NCBI GenBank assembly: GCA_012934845.2 | Contig: WNNJ02003127.1 | Span: forward strand, 62,001 to 126,000 | DNA length: 64,000 nucleotides | DNA from: Pomphorhynchus laevis | Lineage: Eukaryota; Acanthocephala; Palaeacanthocephala; Echinorhynchida; Pomphorhynchidae | Reading direction: 5' to 3' | Part shown: positions 55,241-64,000 of the stretch, piece by piece | Layout of the letters: every line of letters begins with the position of its first letter | Position numbering within the stretch: the stretch's first letter is position 1 | Notes under the pieces: model-generated | What the model was told of the DNA's origin: nothing | Database searches by the model: none | The model's input: only the letters and a program-made list of their open reading frames with translations | Position numbers and translations under genes: made by a program

Positions 55241-55484
55241 TTCGAACGTTACACATATTTGATGACCTTAACACTTCACAGCCTATTCCAATGACAAGAG
55301 TGTAACACAATAAAAACTGCTCAGTCAAATGCTGTTTTTCTTCTTGATGGACACATCCGAAACTCAGTCATCAAACTGATGACATTGCAATCGCTTTGTA
55401 CGATGAAGACCAGGTAATAATATCGATTAACATAAATAGGTCTCAACTATTTTTAATATTCATACATCTTTATTTTTCTTGCAT

Positions 55485-56640
55485 TCAGTTAATAATAAAA
55501 CGAGTGATTTCAATGTTGTAAAGTTCCTCGGTGTTAATTCCACTCGGACTAATAATCAGCTTTGTCAAAAGTTTCGTTTTGTAATTGATTGAAATCACCC
55601 GCAAGTATAAAAATGAAACTTTATCATTGGAAACACTACTCAAATGATCATATTTAAGATCCAAAGCCTTTTGCTTATTTTGGGTTGGAGGATGATACAC
55701 ACCTGTTATCGCTGGCTGAAATTCCCCATTTTTTAGTTTTCTCTGTAAATTTATTGTTAAAAATTCAAGATCGTCGTGCGTAACCCCCCACAATTACGTA
55801 TATCAAAAGTGAGTGTTGATTTGACAAGGATGGAAATGCCGCCACCTCTTCGACCATCTTTCCTATAAGCACTATGACACACATACCCGAAGAATTATTA
55901 ATCCACTCCTTCCTTCAACCATGTTTCTACAATAATGACTACATCAAATTCATGTATATGGGTAAATGCATCACGAGAATTACAAAAAGCAATACTGGGG
56001 TACATAAATTTACTCTCATAAGTGTGAATATGAAGATTACGACTATACAACTGCCTCATATCTTCTAACTGCCCTAGTCACAACGACTGTGTGACTGTTG
56101 AAAGATCCGCGAAGCAGTTGACGTTATTCAAGTTATTGATAAACTTTTCCACCACTCTACCTCCGAAAATCGCAAAGTGATTTTCGAAGGGATTCGAAAA
56201 AGAAGGGATTCGAAAAATCGCAAAGCGATTCTCAATTTCTGATTTTCTGCGTTCTTTCTTCTCAACGTAAAGTTCGATTGCTTTTCGATGCGTGACAAAC
56301 CCGGTTAAATATAAACATCTTTAAATTCATTGGATATTCGAATTAGTCTTGATTTCTGCAAAATTTCATTTCTCAAATGAAATTGAGAAATTTTCTCACA
56401 TCCCCTTACCATTCATTTTTTCCAATCTCTAAATCCAAGTTCTTATTGCCGAGTTTAATGCCAATAACATCACATAATTTTCGAACCAACTTTTCATCAT
56501 CTTCACTTGGTGCAGTTTCTGTAATTATAACATTTTATTTGCGTCTTTACTTTCTGTTGAATTCCTTAGTGAAAATTTAGTGAAATTTAATGAAAATTAA
56601 GTCTATTCTTAGTCACATTAGATTACGTTTCTCTTTACTG
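55485..56640 (-). mobile_element. LINE-H fragment (ORF1 remnant and endonuclease start)
   Basis: The minus strand reads an ORF1-like piece (EDDEKLVRKLCDVIGIKLG, about 56400-56540) and then endonuclease pieces (FDVVIIVETWLKEG near 55930; RRGGGISILVKSTL near 55830; GVYHPPTQNK within 55485-55793). Several frame changes; no RT. It is a truncated CR1/RTE-like LINE distinct from D and E. Confidence 0.6.
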
Positions 56641-56902
56641 TAAATTGTATGGATTTTTCCACTGATTGTGAAGCGACCTTTGTCAATGTTGTAACCGGAT
56701 CACGACTCGTTTATGATATAGTGGACCTCTTTTCAACTTCTTATATATTTTTTGAATCCATATCATACAACTTCGTTTGCATAATCCATATTTTTTATTA
56801 TTATTTATTACAAGACTTTGACACATAAAAGAGTCATTTTGTCTGATTACAAAATTAAGAAAAAGAAAAAAAGAAAAAAAGTAGTTCAGCAATAATAAAT
56901 TG

Positions 56903-57720
56903 TCACGTATAGTTATATATTTCCTGCAAAGATTCGTCTCTTTTTATCCACATACTCAGCGCATTCTGGAATGATTTGTACTGTGTCATATACACGATCA
57001 AATTCGGCAACCGGTTCCATAGGTTTACCACTCTGTGAGAAAATCGCAAGTATCTATGATATTTCCCGTGTGATAGAACAACAACTGATAAAGAGTGTCC
57101 TCTGTGGCTCGGGCGATCATTTAGAATAACGGATTCCGATGGATAACCAGGAAAGACATGGATCATTCGCCATAACTGTAATAAATCATTGTACACATAT
57201 CTCTTGTAAACTGAAGTAATATTTAGTTGGCTTAGTCTATCACAGTAGGCGATGTTCCGAAGACCAGAACATAGCTTGGAAAATCGGCGAAGAATCTTTT
57301 CTAATTGGTTTATTTCACCACATGTAGAAGGAAAAGTCGCCGGCGAAGCATAATCAATGATTGGTCTGATCAACACCTTATATTATAATGAGAACTGAGA
57401 CGGTGCAAGCGAACTAAAGATATTTTTGATCATGTAGATACTTTTCCTCGACATGTTGCATATATTTTCAGTATTAAGGTCGGTTTTAAACAATTCTTAA
57501 CAATTATCCCAAGATTCTTTGTATACGAATTTGTGGGTATAATCTCACCGCAAACAGAATAATCATTTGGTAAATCACTACGACCAAATCTGAGGTGGAC
57601 ACATTTAGTAATGTTAATCATGATTCCGGTCAATTCGCTTCACCTATTAACTATATTTATGTCATCTTATAAGTGTTGCATATCGGCATGGCATGTTATG
57701 ACATTTCATATTTTAAGACA
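56903..57720 (-). mobile_element. LINE-I fragment (RT C-terminal part)
   Basis: Minus-strand ORFs 57430-57633 (INITKCVHLRFGRS, KNLGIIV) and 56903-57376 (LIRPIIDYASPATFPS, RRFSKLCSGL, RFSHRVVNLWNRLPN) match the region after the catalytic box of CR1-like RTs. A short A/T-rich sequence with A-runs follows the stop at 56871-56890. 5'-truncated. Confidence 0.7.
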
Positions 57721-57749
57721 TTTCATATCTTTCATTCGCTGACATTTCA

Positions 57750-60300
57750 TATCAGCGAATGCTAATTTTTAAGATTTTAGAGAGCGTAGCAAACTGAACA
57801 GAAATATCAAGAACTGCAATGTTTGGACTCGCGTTGCTATTCCTTTCACTGACGAGGACAACGTTTCAAATCGGAATTTCCTCTGCGGCTTCTGTTGTGC
57901 TGCCCTCTTAGGTAAGCTAATGAAGAATGACACCTCAAACGATGGATACGTTCTGGACGCTAACGAAACAGATCTGTGCTTAATAAATGAACTTGATGAT
58001 ATATCTCAGTCGACTCAGACCGCTGTTATACATAGACCATCAACAAACGACAAAATATCTTCCAAGCTATCGTTCTCATCCGTTTGCTTACTAACTCCCT
58101 CGTCATCTATGAATCCCGTTCTTGAAACTTCTCACACACTCCTCCTTTAACTACGGATAAAACTTACCTTAATCTTCATTTTCCTAACAATGCAAACAGT
58201 AAAAGCCTTCATCTCCTACCTCATTTTTCCTATTCATCCCCAAATCTAAATACATCCCATACCTCTTTATTCTCTTCACTTAGCCCCAACCTATCTTAAT
58301 TCTCCTTACTCTACCTCCCACGTATCACTTCTCAATAATTTGCATCCTTCCGTCAAAATTATCTCCAGTAACATCTCCGTTCAGCCGATTCAACAATCCA
58401 CTTCTGTCACTCATGCTCCAACCGTATCACCTCTCAAAAATTTACATCCTTCCGTAAAAATCATCTCCAGTAACATCTCCGATCAACCGATTCAACAATC
58501 CACTCCTGTCACACATGCTCCAAACTATCTAAAATCTTCACTTAGCACCCCTGTCATTCCTACGTTTATCTGCTCTTCTGCCTCTACTCCTACCAGCTCT
58601 GCCCGTCTACCACTTCTACGTAATCGTCTTCCTTCGCGCGATTGATGCATTATCATATCTAATTTAAAGCTTTCTGAATCCGCTTCTCCTCAATGTCGCC
58701 TCGATGATGATGTATCTGCTTTCAGGTCTATCCTAGCAACCATTCTTCCTGATAGTAATCCATCCCTCTTCAATAATATCGCTCCTGTATCTTTGATCCG
58801 TTTAAACAAATCCACTAAATCCAATCATATCAGTCCTCTCCTCCACTCCTAAAAATCGTTTTCCGACATAGTTCACATGAATCCTTAGTACTCCCCAACG
58901 TTTTAAACTTCTTACCACTTCGTCTACTTGTCGTATCTTTCCTGACCGCTCCCCTTCTGATATTGCCCAGCTCAATTTAGCTCGCATTGAGAAACATTGA
59001 CGTGAAACAAACGGCGAGTCATCCTTATCTATACGTCAAATCAACGAAAATTTTTACTTGTACACACAATGTCTTCTTCGCTAGTCTCCCCCTTGTCTTC
59101 TTCGCTAGTCGATCTCGCTCCTAAGAATACTTTTCGTCTTAGTCTTTTTAACACTCGCTCCATTCTTCATAAAACTGATCTGCTCCTTGATATCTTCGAT
59201 CAATCATCTATCGATATTCCCTGCATTACCGAATCCTGGCATTGTAACTCCGACGATCTTGCTATTCGTCGTCTATGTCGCTCTGGTTGTTTTTTAGTTG
59301 AATCAGCTCGTCCAATTGTCTATCATACAATCTACTGCTTCTAATTATGGCGGTATTGTAGTCATTGCTCGCCACCCAATGTCTCTACGTAATATTAACG
59401 TTAACATCCGTTGCACTTCTTTCGAATTGCTAATATGCAAATCATCAACTGCTTTCTCTCTGGAACTTGTGATTGTATACCGTCCACGCTCAGCTGCCCC
59501 ATCACGTATCTTCTTTAACGATCTTGCAGATCTAATGTTTCACTGTTCATTGTCTTATACTCATTCTTTTGTACTCGGTGACTTTAAAATTCGTATTGAT
59601 CGCCCGGCTGACTCTGACTCTATCACTTTAACTAATCTTCTGATTTTAACTATAAATTACTTTCAACAAGTCCAACTCATATTCTCTGCGGTGCTCTCGG
59701 CATCATTGTTGTTCATAACTGCTTCAATGACTATACCTCCTTGTCAATTACTGATCCTGGTTTGTCCGATCATGTCCTTGTCATTCTTACTCTTACTCGT
59801 CTCCATCCTCCTTCTCCGCCTTTACCATTATCCACACCAAGCCGACCCTGGAAACTTCTGGATATCCCTATTCTCTGCACAGTTTTACTCAATTCTTCAC
59901 TCTTTTCACTTCCTCGTAACTATCTCTCTCCCGATGATCTCTGCATTCTGTTTGATTCTGAACTTACGTCGATCCTCAATAACCTTCTACCTAGTCGACT
60001 TAGACGTTCTTAGCGCTTACGCCATGCTCCCTGGTTCGATTATGATTGTGTTCTTTCTATGCGTCGACACCATCACTCTTTTCGTGTGTATAATCACTTT
60101 CTTAAACGTTCTCCCAACTCACTCACTCCAAATCTCCGTGATTCCTACTTTTCGTTACGCCGTTCACATCTTATTCTTATACGTACTAAACGTACTCTCT
60201 TTTGGCGAAATCAACTCGAGTCATCTTCCAACTCTAAATCTAATTGGAAAATCTTAAACTCAATTCTTTCACGATCATTTACTCCTTGTTATTATTATTC
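57750..60300 (+). mobile_element. LINE-F fragment (ORF1 and endonuclease), no RT
   Basis: ORF1 remnants at 57920-58150, 58340-58645 and about 58660-58990 (SPQCRLDDDVSAFRSIL, a motif shared with LINE-E ORF1). The endonuclease follows from 59069: LSLFNTRSILHKTDLL, CITESWHC, VIVYRPRS, FVLGDFKIRIDRPADSDS, and SITDPGLSDHVLVIL at 59741. The two endonuclease frames show several frame changes. The sequence stops at about 60300, where LINE-E's 3' end begins. C-rich, unlike its surroundings. Confidence 0.7.
58338..58541 (+). repeat. Two tandem 102-bp units in LINE-F ORF1
   Basis: Encodes HPSVKIISSNIS-QPIQQS twice with a 34-codon period and few differences, preserving frame. Confidence 0.85.
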
Positions 60301-61182
60301 CAATACATACCAAAGCCAAAAGGCTATTCAGGCAGAGTCAAAAAAAATAAAACAAAAGCAAATGGTCAGTCAACGTAGCTAATTAGGGTATTCCAGTGGT
60401 AGTGTTGAATGGCGGCATTGTTCATGCATCCATTTGTAGCATCGTGATTTAAACGTTCTCAAACTGGGGGCTGCAGCGACTTCTTCAGGCAACGAATTCC
60501 ACATGTTAATTCCTCTCCTTGAGAGTCTATACACTTTTGGTAATCTGCCAAATCTAAATTTATACAAGACTGCTATGTTCCCGCAACTGATCTACCCGCC
60601 TAGTGATTACATCGGTGGGATAACCTACCACATCATTCGACATATGTCATAGACATAGCATTTCCAAGGATATGAACTTCTCACGTACCGACAACATCCC
60701 AATACGACTTAGACGTACATAATAGTCAATACCACTTAAGCCAATACAGAGCCTCGATCCGCGCCTAAGAATAGACTCCAGGTCTAATAGTTCTTGCTTA
60801 GTGAGAGGGAAACAAGCCTGAATGCAGTACTCTAAGTGTGGCCTGACGATGGAGATGAATAACCTCTTGAACATGTGACAGCTTAACCTGAAGAATGTAT
60901 TTTAATACAATATAACGCCCTAGTAGCTTTACCTAGAAAGAAGTCGGTGTTCAACTTTGTTTTCAAGGATCTATGGACAATAATCCCTAAGTCCTTATGA
61001 TGAGACACTTCCTTTAAGACCATATCTCCAATAAAGTACCTTAGAGTTTCAATAGGGCGACCTAGTTGCATGAGAATACATTTATCAACATTCAACCGTA
61101 GTCCGGTAGAATCGCACCACCTGATCAGGGAATTTAGATCATTTTGTAACGATACTCGATCAGCAGGACTTCTAATGATCGA

Positions 61183-61996
61183 CTAAATCTTTAGATCGTC
61201 TGCAAACGCTAGATGAGAGCATGATAAGCGGAGTAGCAGATCATTAATGAAGATTATAAAGAGCAGTGGGCCAAGGACTGATCCCTGCGGTACGCCAGAA
61301 TTAATATTTACCGAATAAGAAAACACACACCCCACACAAACTCGGAAAGACCTATTCGATAGAAATTCCCTGACCCACTCACAATGGACTTCACTATGAA
61401 TGAAGTCCATAGTGATACAGTAAAGACACTATGCCGTCGTGTGGTATCCTATCAAAAGCTTTCGAAAAATCAAGGAATACTGTATGAACCTGAAACCCAG
61501 CCCCCAGAGCATCAGCCCATTTTTCACGCGCAGTTAGTAGGTTAGTAAGGCATGAACGTCCGATCCTGAAACCATGTTGAGATTCAACCAATATGTGATT
61601 ACGATCCAAATGATCCCTGATCCTAATAGCAATGATTATTTCTAAAAGTTTGCAGAAAACGCTAGTCGAGCTAATGGGCCGAAAGTCCGCGCAAAAGCTA
61701 ACAGGATGCATTTTGGGAATAGGCACCACAATTGCACACTTCCAACTGTCAGGAATCCAAGATGTGTCTAAGCTGTATCTGAAGAACATAGTTAAATCAT
61801 TGCTCAGTTCGTTCGCTAGGGATTTGACGAGGAAGGGGGCAATATTGTCTGGTCCCGGAGATGTAAACGAATCGAGCTTCATAACCTCGTTCAACACCTC
61901 ATCCACTCTGAGTGGACGAACACAACACCGATGAGCAATTGGTACATACCCCCAACTAAAGTCATGCAGTTTGTTAGAGGTCAAAGCCTGTACCAA
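61183..61996 (-). CDS. LINE-E ORF2, reverse transcriptase core
   Basis: Two overlapping frames. 61394-61996 gives FTSPGPDNIAPFLVK, DFRPISSTSVFCKLLE, SQHGFRIGRSCLTN and TVFLDFSKAFDRIPHD. 61183-61410 gives SGVPQGSVLGPLLFIIFIND and LAFADDLKI, after which comes a stop at 61183. The catalytic FADD is intact. The remaining C-terminal pieces are at 60883-61095, 60647-60874 and 60379-60567. The segment 62015-62254 (WREFRRSPASKRAYIDSRN) is the linker between endonuclease and RT. Confidence 0.75.
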
Positions 61997-62675
61997 GAAG
62001 CCATCAGCTAAATGTTAGGCGATTAGAGACGGATCGGTCAAAGTTTCAGTTGGCGTTTGGATTGAGCTAATTGTGGCGACAAGTGTTCTGTTGTTTCTTA
62101 CATAAGACCAAAACCTCCTAGGATTCAAAGATGCATCCCTGGCGATACTATCTTCGTACGAATAGCGTTTCTGAAATTTTAGCCGATTGCATAAGTTCCG
62201 AGAGTCGATGTAGGCACGTTTTGAAGCAGGAGAACGCCTAAATTCGCGCCACAATTTGTTGCGGGATCTTATAGCATCAAGAAGCTCTCTGTCGAACCAA
62301 GGAGGATGTCCATGCTTGAACTTGCAGGCACGTAGCGGAGCAAAGATATCAGAAATTCACATCAATTCATCATGGAGCAGATCAAAGACTACAGGAATCT
62401 CCAAACCGAAGTAGATACGAAGACTATCATAGATACCTTTTTGGAAGCTTGCAGCTAGTTGACTAGCATCAACACCTACCCAACAACGTTTTTCAAAATT
62501 AGAGTTTTGTGAGGCGCTGTTGAACAGCGACAGTCGCATAGAGAGAGAGTACACAGTGATCGCTATTGCCAATTGGTGCGTCATAACGAACACCTGAAAC
62601 GTCACCCAAACACTTAGTAAAGACAAAATCGAGTATAGAAGGCGTCCCTGTCGCACAAGTAGGTTCTTTAATATG

Positions 62676-63362
62676 TTAAACTAGTAGCATCTCGAGTAAC
62701 AGAAAGTCACTCAGTACTTTCCCAATTCCGTGAATTAATCGTGAATGACTATTTTTCCAGTTTATTTGGGGGATATTGAAGTCACCCAGGAGCAAAATCA
62801 GAGGATACGAAGATAAACTCAGCAAATGTGATTTAAGACAGTCAAATCTTAATTCATAGGACGGAGAACGGTGAAGGACGCAGAATCGGGATCGTTGACC
62901 ATTTCCCAGTGTAAAAGCAAGACCTTCAAAGGAATAACCAATATCGTCGCGAAAAGCAGAGATATTCGATACCAGGAGACTATTTAGCACATAGGCGGCT
63001 ACCCCACTTCCACGTTTACCACATGAGGGATCCGAACGTATTAGAAAATAGTTAGGGATGGCAACACAGTCATCCGAAATGTCAGAATGTAGCCATGTTT
63101 CGGTTATACAAAATACATCAAAACGTTTCGAAGCAACTATGAATTTAATTTCCGAGAACTGAGCCAGGAGACTACGAACATTTGAATAGCCGACAAAAAT
63201 GTTCGTATAATGGGAAAATTTGACACGCTCGGTGACACTATCGAAGTCTACTAGTTTTCCTACACACGAACCATCACTACTAAAGAGGTCCGACTCTACA
63301 GAAGTAAGGGATGCCACCGGACAGTCGGACGCCACTTGACCACCCGAAAATTCCGGACACAT
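62676..63362 (-). CDS. LINE-E ORF2, endonuclease part
   Basis: EEP endonuclease: YSNVRSLLAQFSEIKF, FCITETWLHSDISDD, KRGSGVAAYVL, VLHRSPS (usually YRPP) and LLLGDFNIPQINW. The frame ends in the loop before the SDH motif and the protein-like sequence continues in another frame (62357-62656). Confidence 0.7.
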   Translation of the reverse strand: MCPEFSGGQVASDCPVASLTSVESDLFSSDGSCVGKLVDFDSVTERVKFSHYTNIFVGYSNVRSLLAQFSEIKFIVASKRFDVFCITETWLHSDISDDCVAIPNYFLIRSDPSCGKRGSGVAAYVLNSLLVSNISAFRDDIGYSFEGLAFTLGNGQRSRFCVLHRSPSYELRFDCLKSHLLSLSSYPLILLLGDFNIPQINWKNSHSRLIHGIGKVLSDFLLLEMLLV

Positions 63363-64000
63363 ACGTTACCCTCACCACTTTCCAGCCGTCGATGCAGCTC
63401 GTTGAAAGCCTCGTGTCTTCTCAAACGATCTGCAGGAGATAAATCACGGAGTATATGAAAATCAGAGCGCGATAATCTAAATGCATGCTTGAGTAGGAAG
63501 TCAACATGATCTTTTGAGTCTAGAACAACTTTTAAAAGTCTAGGTCTATCTGAAAGTTTCTTGCCTAGAAGAAAAACTTTTCGAACTTTAAGACACTTCG
63601 CAACATCCACATCGCTCTGGAGAAAAATCTTAGAAAACACTGCGCGAAGATGCACAATATCGTCATCCAGTCTACTTTGGGGATTGTTACTGAGAGATTC
63701 TTCAACACCGCTCACGATAACGTTTAACTCTCTTCTGGAGTTAAATTGTCTAGAGCTAAATTGTTTAGGGCTAGCAGACGGAACTAATGAAGAATGAGTC
63801 TCAGGGGTAATCGATGGCCGTCGATGATTTGGAGGAATCACTGCATGTTGTTTATTATTTGGAAGGCTAACTATTTGTCGTAGATTATCTATAGGCCTAA
63901 CTATAATCTGACTAGCCTTTGCAAGATCCTTAACGCTCTCAATTAACGGGCCTACTAGAGGAGCAACACATAAACTGCAGCGGGGATGCAGTAGCTGCGG
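63296..64000 (-). CDS. LINE-E ORF1, C-terminal part (partial)
   Basis: Open from the window edge (CSLCVAPLVGPLIESVKDL) to 63296. The conserved RNA-binding-like C-terminal domain has VIVSGVEES, RLDDDIVHLRAVFS, KVFLLGKKLSDRPRLLKVVL, ILRDLSPADRLRRHEAF and GEGNVCVRNFRVVK. The N-terminal half, where a PHD-like finger would be expected, lies outside the window. It overlaps the start of ORF2 by about 65 nt, as in LINE-D. Confidence 0.7.
   Translation of the reverse strand, partial: PQLLHPRCSLCVAPLVGPLIESVKDLAKASQIIVRPIDNLRQIVSLPNNKQHAVIPPNHRRPSITPETHSSLVPSASPKQFSSRQFNSRRELNVIVSGVEESLSNNPQSRLDDDIVHLRAVFSKIFLQSDVDVAKCLKVRKVFLLGKKLSDRPRLLKVVLDSKDHVDFLLKHAFRLSRSDFHILRDLSPADRLRRHEAFNELHRRLESGEGNVCVRNFRVVKWRPTVRWHPLLL

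Larger units (their letters stand above)
60320..64000 (-). mobile_element. LINE-E (CR1-like), nearly full length, runs off the window
   Basis: ORF1 enters from the right edge. ORF2 follows as endonuclease, linker and RT down to the C-terminal RRGINMWNSLPEEV (60379-60567). About half a dozen breaks divide ORF2. A T-run on the plus side near 60340 (A-rich at the element's 3' end) marks its end next to LINE-F. Confidence 0.8.

Noticed and set aside
1-64000. CRISPR arrays, tRNA/rRNA genes, bacterial operons, LTR or capsid-bearing elements
   Set aside because: I looked for regular spacer repeats, tRNA B-box-like sequence, and integrase, protease or capsid-type coding and saw none. The repeats present are LINE, Penelope or simple sequence.

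Overview
This AT-rich window (I estimate about 70% A+T by eye) comes from an animal genome. It carries short GT-AG introns, a two-THAP-domain gene, a multi-exon C2H2 zinc-finger gene, a paralogous pair of proline-rich genes and many non-LTR and Penelope-like retroelements. PHD-like and CCHC-knuckle LINE ORF1s, CR1-like and I/Jockey-like LINEs and GIY-YIG Penelope elements together suggest an invertebrate, perhaps an arthropod. I cannot name the species. I see no tRNA or rRNA gene, no CRISPR array and no LTR-retrovirus-like or capsid-bearing element.

Layout. 0.7-3.6 kb: Penelope-like (PLE) fragments, plus a 300-bp inverted-arm element that carries hammerhead-ribozyme-like cores. 4-9.8 kb: two minus-strand paralogues sharing a proline-rich core of about 170 residues (an unrecognised family). 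A plus-strand PLE copy lies between them. 11.6-14 kb: an old LINE-A copy. 14.6-16.5 kb: a same-strand cluster of PLE 3' ends. 16.5-20.3 kb: LINE-B, whose RT is followed by an endonuclease-like C-terminal domain. 20.3-26.7 kb: two minus-strand CR1-like LINEs (C, and the nearly whole D). 26.7-33.3 kb: LINE-A with an intact 791-aa ORF2, inserted into LINE-G with a visible target-site duplication, followed by a second LINE-A copy.

34.5-51 kb is occupied by a minus-strand C2H2 zinc-finger gene. I rebuilt at least seven exons from splice sites with matching phases, including a 97-codon exon and small exons that contain no usable start codon. Its last recognisable exon lies in a very recent 844-bp tandem duplication. 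Farther downstream is a decayed finger-like coding block. The introns carry LINE-B, PLE and hammerhead-like repeats. 51.8-53.1 kb: a minus-strand three-exon gene for a protein with two THAP domains. 54.3-55.2 kb: a 5'-truncated LINE-B copy that keeps an open 3' domain. 55.5-64 kb: fragments of at least four LINEs (H, I, F, E); E runs off the right end.

The host genes suggest DNA-binding regulators (zinc finger, THAP) and structural, low-complexity proteins (the proline-rich pair). The rest is retroelement sequence, much of it nested. The items most worth a second look are the hammerhead-like cores, the proline-rich paralogue pair, the tandemly duplicated finger exon with palindromic junctions, and the separate open C-terminal domain of LINE-B.
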